Below are positions 1 through 4,984 of a stretch of DNA of 18,181 nucleotides, piece by piece. The position numbers were made by a program, and so were the translations under genes. The notes under the pieces are model-generated. The model ran no database searches. It saw only the letters and a program-made list of their open reading frames with translations, and was not told where the DNA came from. Origin of the DNA: Ruminococcaceae bacterium UBA6392 (GTDB taxonomy: Bacteria > Bacillota > Clostridia > Oscillospirales > Acutalibacteraceae); contig DJQG01000131.1 in NCBI GenBank assembly GCA_002438685.1, forward strand, positions 5,900 to 24,080, read 5' to 3'. Position 1 is the first letter of the stretch, and each line of letters begins with the position of its first letter.

Positions 1-9
1 TTTCTTCAT
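1..9 (-). CDS. Start of next ABC transporter gene (partial), probably OppC-type permease
   Basis: An ATG on the minus strand at 9-7 followed by two Lys codons runs off the window edge. It is preceded at a normal distance by an AGGAG ribosome site (minus strand, about 16-21) and lies 21 bp after the stop of the OppB-like gene. In Opp/Dpp operons the gene after the OppB-type permease is usually the OppC-type permease, so that is the likely identity, but only three codons are visible. Confidence 0.5.
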
Positions 10-30
10 CGTTTCTCTCCTGCCGCTCCC

Positions 31-948
31 TTACTTGAGTTTAATACGGGGATCTATGATCTTATAGAGGATATCAACTATAACATTCGCCGCAATTATA
101 AGAGTGGCAAGAACGATTGTTGTTCCCATTATCAGAGTATAGTCGTGAGTATTTATCGCCGAGACGAAATCGCGGCCGAGACCGGGAATAGTGAATATCT
201 TCTCCACGACGAACGAACCGGTCATAAGGCTCGCGAGCATAGGGCCGACATAAGTTACGACCGGCAGGATAGCGTTGCGCAGGGCGTGCTTGAAAAGAAC
301 CTTGAAGTTCGACAGACCCTTTGCCCTCGCGGTGCGGATATAATCCTGACCCATGACATCGAGCAGGCTCGAACGCATAAGGCGGGTTATATAAGCCGTC
401 GGATAAATCGACAGAGCCGTGACGGGCATTATATAAGATGCCAACGAGTTTAGTCCTATTGTCGGTAATATGTTCAGCTTGCTTCCGAATGTATACAACA
501 GAATAACACTGCTTATGAAGCTCGGTATGGCTATGCCGCAGGTGGCGAGCACGATAATAAGATTATCGGCGAACTTGCCCCTGTTATAAGCCGAGAGACA
601 TCCGAGCGGAACTCCCACGAGCAGCGACACGAGAACTGCGACACCCGCAAGGCGCGCCGAAATCGGGAATTTCGAGAAAATTATGTCGCTGACATCTCGT
701 CCTCGTTGTCTGAGGCTCGGTCCCATGTCTCCCTTGAGGAAATCGGACATATAAGTGATATAGCGCTCCCAGAGCGGCTTGTCCAATCCGTATTTTGCGG
801 CAAGTGCTTCCTGAGCCGCCTTGCTCATAGACTTCTCCGCCGTGAACGGACCGCCCGGTACCAGATTCATCAGAAGAAAAGTCAGTGTTGCAACAATGAA
901 TATGCACAGCAGACCCATTGCAACACGCTTGATGATATACTTCGCCAA
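31..948 (-). CDS. Oligopeptide/dipeptide ABC transporter permease (OppB/DppB family)
   Basis: Inner-membrane channel subunit of a peptide (or nickel/oligosaccharide-like) ABC importer that works with an OppC-type permease, OppD/F ATPases and a binding lipoprotein. The protein starts MAKYIIKRVAMGLL, typical of OppB: first membrane segment at about 8-30, then the LVPGGPF element, four to five more hydrophobic segments, and the cytoplasmic EAA-type loop (GQDYIRTARAKGLS region), which docks to the ATPase. It ends DPRIKLK, also typical. The frame is open from a TTG at 957, but the TTG at 948 has an AGGGAG site nine bases upstream, so I place the start there (305 aa, full family length). The ATG-less start may lower expression. 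Substrate cannot be read from the sequence. The next gene follows after 21 bp, so this is an operon. Confidence 0.93.
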   Translation of the reverse strand: MAKYIIKRVAMGLLCIFIVATLTFLLMNLVPGGPFTAEKSMSKAAQEALAAKYGLDKPLWERYITYMSDFLKGDMGPSLRQRGRDVSDIIFSKFPISARLAGVAVLVSLLVGVPLGCLSAYNRGKFADNLIIVLATCGIAIPSFISSVILLYTFGSKLNILPTIGLNSLASYIMPVTALSIYPTAYITRLMRSSLLDVMGQDYIRTARAKGLSNFKVLFKHALRNAILPVVTYVGPMLASLMTGSFVVEKIFTIPGLGRDFVSAINTHDYTLIMGTTIVLATLIIAANVIVDILYKIIDPRIKLK

Positions 949-976
949 GTATGCCAACTCCCTGTCGTCAAAGTAT

Positions 977-1002
977 CGGGGCGAAAATTATGCGCCGCCC
1001 CG
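977..1002 (-). repeat. 7-bp inverted repeat in the leader of the transporter operon
   Basis: CGGGGCG and CGCCCCG separated by 12 bases, 14 bases upstream of the OppB ribosome site. It is not followed by a T-run, so it is not an intrinsic terminator. It could form a GC-rich hairpin in the leader mRNA. Function unknown. Confidence 0.35.
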
Positions 1003-1057
1003 TAGAAAAAGCACCACAAACAACTAAAAGTGTTGAATTACAACTATTTATGACTGC

Positions 1058-1098
1058 TTAATATAGGACATATTAACATAATACAGCCGAAAATGCAA
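1058..1098 (-). promoter_or_regulatory. Candidate promoter and palindromic operator of the transporter operon
   Basis: On the minus strand TTGCAT (1098-1093) and TAATAT (1075-1070) are 17 bp apart. A perfect palindrome, TTAATAT-AGGAC-ATATTAA (1058-1076), overlaps the -10 and start region, where a repressor could act. The rest of the gap to the AgrC-like gene (1099-1380) shows no ORF with a ribosome site. It holds one loose inverted repeat (TCAGGCT at 1281-1287 with AGCCTGA at 1304-1310) and nothing else I recognise. Confidence 0.35.
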
Positions 1099-1380
1099 GC
1101 TTATACAGATTGAATTTATTGTCAAATACCCCGGAATGCCGTCAAAATTTTCGGCGGCTTTATATGTCGGTGTCCGCGATATTCGTTTTTTGTGCGCACG
1201 CGGCGCAAAGATTCCCGAAAGCGCGCTGTTAAGCCGTTTTGTAAAATTTATTTGCTTTGCTTCAGCAGTGTATCGAAGTATCAGGCTACTGCTTTGCCGC
1301 ATTAGCCTGAGATTGATTTTGCCATATAAATTTCAGATGTGATATTTAAGCACAGCAAAGAAGCACGGCAACATATGCAT

Positions 1381-1419
1381 ATTATAACAAACGGAGCGCA
1401 GTAAAAAAACTGTGCTCCG
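1381..1419 (-). terminator. Rho-independent terminator of the agrA-agrC operon
   Basis: Arms at 1409-1419 and 1392-1402 form an 11-bp stem with one A-C mismatch around a 6-base loop. On the minus strand the stem is followed by TTTGTTATAAT. It begins 15 bases after the AgrC-like stop codon. Confidence 0.75.
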
Positions 1420-1433
1420 CGAAAAATTATTTA

Positions 1434-2738
1434 TTATTTTGTTACCTTATCCTTATCTGTATGGAAGAACGCGATATTGACCGTGAACTCCCTATCAGCC
1501 TCGCTGTATGACCAATCGAACTCGCCGTTATATTTTCCCGCCATCGCCTTGATGCTCTTTGTTCCGAGACCGTGGAAGCCGCCGGAATTTTTCGAAGTCC
1601 TAAGCGATTTGCCGACGGACTGCGGCTTGCGGTCGCTGGAATTGACGCAGGAAAGCATATCGAATTCATTGACCTTGTTTATCGAAAGCTCTATCGTTTT
1701 CTTTTCGGAAACGCTCGCCGCCTCGACCGCATTGTCGAGGATATTGCTCAGAAGCGTTATCAGATCCGGCGCATCCATAAACGAGAGGTTCGCCGTTCTT
1801 ATATTGTATTCGAAGCTTATCCCGCTCGAATCGCAGATAGATTTATATTTATTGAGCAGCAGATCGAGGAACTTGTTCTTCGTGTTGCCGAACATCGAAT
1901 GGTATTTGATATCGCCGTAGATATTCTCGATATATTCGCTGACAGCGGGATTGTCTGCGAGCGCTTTTATGGCGATAAGATGATTTTTCTCGTCGTGCGT
2001 TATAGTTTTGAGCATCTCGTTCTGCTGGTCAAGCAGGGCGTAATAAGTCTGGTCGGTGCGCAGTCGCTCAGCCTCGCGCTGGGTCTTATAGAGCTCGTCC
2101 ATCTTGCGCGAAGTGCGCCCGTAAAAGACGAAAGTCAGAAACGTCGACGCGATTATCGCGATTGACGCGGCGGAAATTATAACGCTGATGTTCTTCGACA
2201 AGTTATAACGCACGGAAATTATCCAGAAAGTATAGAGGATAACTATCGACGCTATGGGATAAATCAACAGGAACGCGGGGATGCGCACGCCCTTCTGACC
2301 GCGCAGATACAGTCCCGCATAGACCGCCGCTTTTGTAAGCACGAAGAGGACGGACTTGCTCAAAAGCACCATGAGCAGATAGACATAGACGCTCGACTGA
2401 TACGCCTTTATATCACCGCCGCCGATTATCGCGAGCAGGCTCATGACTATAAACTCCGACGCAGTGTTCGACACCGCTATGAACAGCGCGCCGAGCGTTG
2501 CGCCCTTGATATTACATTCAAAGAAGAGCTTTGCAAAGACGGAATCGATAACAAAGCAGAGCAAAATGTTGACGACCGTTGAATCAAAGAGCAAAAACGC
2601 CGCATATGCCACAGCATAGAAAACAAAACCGACTGCCGCTGCAACGATTTTCCTTCCCTTATTGGCAAACAGATCATTGAAGAACTGAAAGACAATAAAA
2701 AGCTCTATAGCATGTGAAAGTGCAGAAACCAGATTCAT
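1434..2738 (-). CDS. AgrC-like sensor histidine kinase (GHKL ATPase)
   Basis: Membrane receptor kinase for a secreted peptide signal. Residues 1-205 form about six hydrophobic segments, the usual AgrC peptide-sensing domain. A charged helical linker follows (about 208-245), then the phosphoacceptor motif THDEKNHL with His248. The GHKL ATP-binding domain has the N-box NILDNAVEA (332-340) and the glycine lid GGFHGLGTKSI (386-396). At 434 aa it has normal AgrC length. It starts 7 bp after the LytTR regulator stop, so the two are co-transcribed, and a terminator follows. Its ligand is presumably the cyclised peptide from the precursor at 4111-4254. The family call is firm; the ligand is inferred from position. 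Confidence 0.92.
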   Translation of the reverse strand: MNLVSALSHAIELFIVFQFFNDLFANKGRKIVAAAVGFVFYAVAYAAFLLFDSTVVNILLCFVIDSVFAKLFFECNIKGATLGALFIAVSNTASEFIVMSLLAIIGGGDIKAYQSSVYVYLLMVLLSKSVLFVLTKAAVYAGLYLRGQKGVRIPAFLLIYPIASIVILYTFWIISVRYNLSKNISVIISAASIAIIASTFLTFVFYGRTSRKMDELYKTQREAERLRTDQTYYALLDQQNEMLKTITHDEKNHLIAIKALADNPAVSEYIENIYGDIKYHSMFGNTKNKFLDLLLNKYKSICDSSGISFEYNIRTANLSFMDAPDLITLLSNILDNAVEAASVSEKKTIELSINKVNEFDMLSCVNSSDRKPQSVGKSLRTSKNSGGFHGLGTKSIKAMAGKYNGEFDWSYSEADREFTVNIAFFHTDKDKVTK

Positions 2739-2745
2739 TCTTAGA

Positions 2746-3444
2746 TCATCGTCCCCCGAAATAGTTGAGAAAAAAGTGACGGAACTCCGCCTGCTTTCTG
2801 TAGGCTATGGGTATTTCGTACTTGCCGCAGAGCACAACGGACGCGCGGGTGTAATCCGTCGCATAATGGACATTGACTATATAGCTCTTATGCACGCGGA
2901 AGAATGACGGCGCGGCGAGCTTTGAATCCCAGAAGTCAATGCCGTTTTCCGAGTTGTACTCCCCATGAGTCGTCACGACCCGCGTGGAGCGTCCGGCTAT
3001 CTCAACAAAAACAATATCTTTTGAGAAGACGCACACGGATTTCCCGCTCTCCTTCACAAGAAAGCTTATGCGCGCCCTTTCAATGAGCTTCAGCGCTTTT
3101 TCGACTCCCGCTCTGAGCCGCTTTGCGTCGAGCGGTTTTGATATATATCTGAAAACACGCAGATCCATGGCATCGTCGATATAGTCATCATACGATGTGA
3201 TAAAAAATATAATGATATTACGGTTTCTCTTCTTCAGCCTTGCAGCGAGCTCGAGCCCGTTATACGGAGTCATACCGATATCGAGAAAAGCCATATCATA
3301 TATTTCCGCGCTGTCATGCAGCTGCGCGCTGTCGGATACAAGATCGAACCGCGCGTCGATATTATTCTCCGCAAGAGTAGTGCGAACCACCGATTCGATC
3401 TTTTTCACATAAGCACTGTCGTCATCACAAATTGCGATTTTCAC
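2746..3444 (-). CDS. AgrA-like response regulator (receiver plus LytTR DNA-binding domain)
   Basis: Cytosolic transcription factor phosphorylated by the adjacent AgrC-like kinase. The receiver domain (1-120) has the acidic pocket CDDD (6-9), phosphorylation site Asp55 in FLDIGM, and Lys103 in ISKPL. A LytTR domain follows (about 130-228; FRVHKSYIVNV and IPIAYRK are typical). LytTR proteins bind pairs of 9-bp direct repeats 21 bp apart, and such a pair exists at 3975-4004 before the peptide gene. The start is GTG (3444) with GAGGAG nine bases upstream. It has its own promoter (3467-3495), in which I see no LytTR box, so expression is probably constitutive. Complete, 232 aa. Confidence 0.94.
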   Translation of the reverse strand: MKIAICDDDSAYVKKIESVVRTTLAENNIDARFDLVSDSAQLHDSAEIYDMAFLDIGMTPYNGLELAARLKKRNRNIIIFFITSYDDYIDDAMDLRVFRYISKPLDAKRLRAGVEKALKLIERARISFLVKESGKSVCVFSKDIVFVEIAGRSTRVVTTHGEYNSENGIDFWDSKLAAPSFFRVHKSYIVNVHYATDYTRASVVLCGKYEIPIAYRKQAEFRHFFLNYFGGR

Positions 3445-3466
3445 GAATTGCCACTCCTCGTTGACA

Positions 3467-3495
3467 ATTATACCATATGAGAAAACTCAAGTCAA
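3467..3495 (-). promoter_or_regulatory. Strong sigma-A promoter of the agrA-agrC operon
   Basis: On the minus strand TTGACT (3495-3490), a 17-bp spacer ending TGG (extended -10) and TATAAT (3472-3467). The expected start is near 3460, giving a leader of about 16 bases carrying the GAGGAG site. It lies between the XRE stop codon and the regulator gene. Confidence 0.88.
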
Positions 3496-3502
3496 ATTGT
3501 TT

Positions 3503-3518
3503 AAATCGTTAAATCGTT
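3503..3518. repeat. Perfect tandem 8-bp repeat at the XRE gene 3' end
   Basis: AAATCGTT occurs twice head to tail (3503-3510, 3511-3518), followed toward the -35 box by a degenerate third unit (AAATTGTTT, 3494-3502). It overlaps the XRE stop codon and abuts the agrA -35, so it could be a regulator site or a chance AT-rich repeat. Confidence 0.4.
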
Positions 3519-3853
3519 GAGTCATCTTTCTGATGTATGTAGCAGTCAACAAGGCGCCAGACCATCCTCTGCTCCTCGACGGAAAGTGACGAGAGCATCT
3601 CCCCTATCTGCTCGGGAAGAGAGTCGCTTATCACGCCGGAGAAGAAATAGTCCGCGTTGCAGTCGAGAGCCTTACAGATGAGCATGAAGCTGTTGAGCTT
3701 CGGATAGCTCCTGCCGTTCTCTATATTGGATATCTGATTGTCCGAGACTCCGATAATTTCCGCCAGCTCGGACTGTTTCATTCCGAGCAGCTTTCTGCGC
3801 TGCATTATCCGCGCCCCGATAACGGCATTCTTCTTTTCATCGTTCACTTTCAT
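3509..3853 (-). CDS. XRE/Cro-C1 family helix-turn-helix regulator
   Basis: Small cytosolic DNA-binding protein. Residues about 12-70 are a classic HTH_3 domain: GARIMQRRKLLGMKQSELAEI, then the recognition region GVSDNQISNIENGRSYP. The C-terminal part (about 75-115) is short and acidic, perhaps for dimerisation. Start choice is uncertain: GTG 3856, ATG 3853 and GTG 3847 are all in frame with a weak AGGTG site (3854-3858); I give ATG 3853 (114 aa). It is upstream of and co-oriented with the agrA/agrC genes and divergent from the peptide/protease genes, so control of the agr intergenic region is likely, but targets are not shown by sequence. Confidence 0.88.
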   Translation of the reverse strand: MKVNDEKKNAVIGARIMQRRKLLGMKQSELAEIIGVSDNQISNIENGRSYPKLNSFMLICKALDCNADYFFSGVISDSLPEQIGEMLSSLSVEEQRMVWRLVDCYIHQKDDSTI

Positions 3854-3860
3854 CACCTAT

Positions 3861-3922
3861 GGAAAATGTTACCATCTGCCGCTTTTAATTGGAACAAACT
3901 ACCATTTACTAACACAATTATA
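3861..3922 (-). promoter_or_regulatory. Promoter region of the XRE gene with a 30-bp-spaced repeat
   Basis: A minus-strand TATAAT (3922-3917) is a good -10, but its -35 (ATAAAA, 3945-3940) is poor. Downstream, two related 20-mers begin GGAA and share TACCAT (3870-3875 and 3900-3905), exactly 30 bp or three helical turns apart, with 13 of 20 positions identical. They could be autoregulatory operators for the XRE protein. Confidence 0.4.
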
Positions 3923-3974
3923 TTTGTAATACGCCGTTATTTTATGCCGTTGTTAAATAATATTAAGGATTTGT

Positions 3975-4004
3975 GCAGTTTTGACGCAAAAATATGCAGT
4001 ATTG
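3975..4004 (+). promoter_or_regulatory. Putative AgrA/LytTR binding site: 9-12-9 bp direct repeat
   Basis: GCAGTTTTG (3975-3983) and GCAGTATTG (3996-4004) match at 8 of 9 positions and are separated by 12 bp, giving a 21-bp repeat period. This is the known arrangement of staphylococcal AgrA sites (ACAGTTAAG-type 9-mers, 12-bp spacer). It lies directly upstream of the promoter of the peptide/protease operon. Two further weaker units, GCCGTTATT (3933-3941) and GCCGTTGTT (3946-3954), lie farther upstream; the first is 42 bp (2 x 21) from the proximal pair. Confidence 0.7.
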
Positions 4005-4013
4005 TTTGTTATA

Positions 4014-4041
4014 TTGAATTTTATTGTTGACATGTTATCAT
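4014..4041 (+). promoter_or_regulatory. Probable promoter of the peptide/protease (agrDB-like) operon
   Basis: TTGAAT (4014-4019) and TATCAT (4036-4041) with a 16-bp spacer, ten bases after the second LytTR repeat. The -35 is imperfect, as expected for an activated promoter. A better-looking TTGACA at 4027-4032 has no -10 at a normal distance. Confidence 0.5.
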
Positions 4042-4072
4042 ATAAGCGTCCCAAAAATACCAAAGAAAGGAA

Positions 4073-4114
4073 ATGCCGGACTTAAATGGAACCGGCAGCA
4101 GGTGGACAAAATGA
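4073..4114 (+). CDS. Possible 13-codon leader ORF whose stop overlaps the peptide start
   Basis: ATG at 4073 encodes MPDLNGTGSRWTK and stops at a TGA (4112-4114) that overlaps the ATG of the precursor gene as ATGA, a translational-coupling geometry. AAAGGA lies upstream but only about two bases from the ATG, so initiation may be poor. The peptide segment NGTGSRW resembles NSTGSPW in the core of the following precursor. Real translation is unproven. Confidence 0.3.
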   Translation: MPDLNGTGSRWTK

Positions 4115-4254
4115 AGAACATAGCAAAGAAAGCGGCTGAGTCTGTTATCACTCTCGCCAAGAAGAACGTCAAGGACGACATCAATTCAACCGGTTCGCCC
4201 TGGTCTTATCAGCCCCGTATGCCCAAGAGCGCGGAGATCTATAAGAACAAATGA
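4111..4254 (+). CDS. AgrD-like cyclic (thio)lactone autoinducer precursor, lacking cysteine
   Basis: A 47-residue precursor cut and cyclised by the AgrB-like protease, then sensed by the AgrC-like kinase. It shows the usual order: basic amphipathic helix (1-21), core NSTGSPWS (25-32), then YQPRMPK (33-39), which lines up with the DEPEVP-type follower of staphylococcal AgrD. In that alignment Gly28 (GGT) takes the place of the ring Cys (TGT would be one base away). No Cys occurs anywhere in the peptide. Ser29-Pro30 could start a serine lactone, as in enterococcal GBAP (ring starting Ser-Pro). The start is ATG 4111 with AGGTGG five bases upstream; a longer reading from 4024 has no ribosome site. 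The stop overlaps the protease start (ATGA). Confidence 0.82.
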   Translation: MKNIAKKAAESVITLAKKNVKDDINSTGSPWSYQPRMPKSAEIYKNK

Positions 4255-4853
4255 TTTATGATCTGTCAGTTCGCCTGACTTCTCGTCTCGGGAAGCGCGG
4301 GTATCTGCCGGACAGCGAGGAAGAGATCGTAGCTTACGGTCTCTTTTCGCTGTTATCGAAGCTGATGTACGCGGTCATCTGCCTGATATTAGGGCTGATT
4401 TTCGGAATCGCCCTCGAAAGCATGGCTTTCTACGCCGTGTTCCTGTTCATCAAGAAATACGGCGGCGGGTTCCATGCCTCGACCGAGGGCAGATGTATGA
4501 TAATATCGACTATAGAAATACTTTTGTCGATATGCTTCGTTTTCTTCGCCCTGCGCGAGTCCGTGGTTTTAAAATCCGGTGCGCTCGCATCGGCAGTGGC
4601 ATACATTATAATATGTATCCTCTCCCCCGCGGCGGCGAAAGAAAAGCCGCTCGACGGCGCGGAGAAAATCCGCTACCGCGAACGGTCTATAATCCGCGTC
4701 ACGCTGACATTCGCAGTCATGACGGCAGTGCTCATCTTCGGTTATTCGAAGATATGCGCTCCGCTTTGCGCCGCGCTCCTGCTTGAGGGTGTCATGCTGA
4801 CGGCAGGCAGGATATCGCTGAGAAGATACAGCCGCGAAACGGCAGAAGAGTAA
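4251..4853 (+). CDS. AgrB-like peptide-processing membrane protease
   Basis: Integral membrane cysteine endopeptidase that removes the C-terminal follower of the precursor and closes the ring. The family signature is present: KKYGGGFHASTEGRC, with catalytic His75 and Cys82 seven residues apart, the same spacing as His77/Cys84 of S. aureus AgrB. About four to five hydrophobic segments follow or flank it (roughly 34-68, 84-106, 108-124, 150-185). At 200 aa it is full length. Its ATG overlaps the precursor TGA by two bases, so translation is coupled; no strong ribosome site of its own is visible. With both catalytic residues intact the enzyme should be active even though its substrate lacks Cys. 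Confidence 0.93.
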   Translation: MIYDLSVRLTSRLGKRGYLPDSEEEIVAYGLFSLLSKLMYAVICLILGLIFGIALESMAFYAVFLFIKKYGGGFHASTEGRCMIISTIEILLSICFVFFALRESVVLKSGALASAVAYIIICILSPAAAKEKPLDGAEKIRYRERSIIRVTLTFAVMTAVLIFGYSKICAPLCAALLLEGVMLTAGRISLRRYSRETAEE

Positions 4854-4896
4854 CCGCAAAAGCCATCCCCGAAAAAGGGATGGCTTTTGTGGTTTT
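4854..4896 (+). terminator. Terminator of the agr-type peptide operon, possibly bidirectional
   Basis: Arms 4854-4869 and 4877-4892 form a 16-bp stem with one G-T pair around a 7-base loop, followed by TTTT. It starts directly after the AgrB-like stop. The minus-strand hydrolase gene ends 90 bp away, so the hairpin may also stop that transcript. The gap 4897-4984 holds nothing else I can identify. Confidence 0.85.
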
Positions 4897-4984
4897 ATCA
4901 ACAAATATAAATTGAGTTGCTCAGTCCTTTCAACCGAATGAGAGCTTTTCCGTCAGCAATGGTATTTTTGACACCGGTGCTAAC

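Noticed and set aside
1281..1310. TCAGGCT/AGCCTGA hairpin as a terminator or T-box/riboswitch
   Set aside because: The loop is 16 bases, no T-run follows directly, and no conserved riboswitch or T-box motif is visible nearby.
1136..1342. 68-codon plus-strand frame in the 476-bp gap after the transporter gene
   Set aside because: No ribosome site, no promoter at a sensible distance and no family likeness; the overlapping minus-strand frame (1048-1302) is equally unsupported.
4027..4032. TTGACA as the -35 of the peptide operon
   Set aside because: No -10-like hexamer lies 16-19 bp downstream; the nearest candidates are 8 or 22 bp away.
4024..4110. N-terminal extension of the autoinducer precursor from the ATG at 4024
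   Set aside because: It would start before the likely transcription start and has no ribosome site; ATG 4111 has AGGTGG at five bases and gives the normal precursor length.
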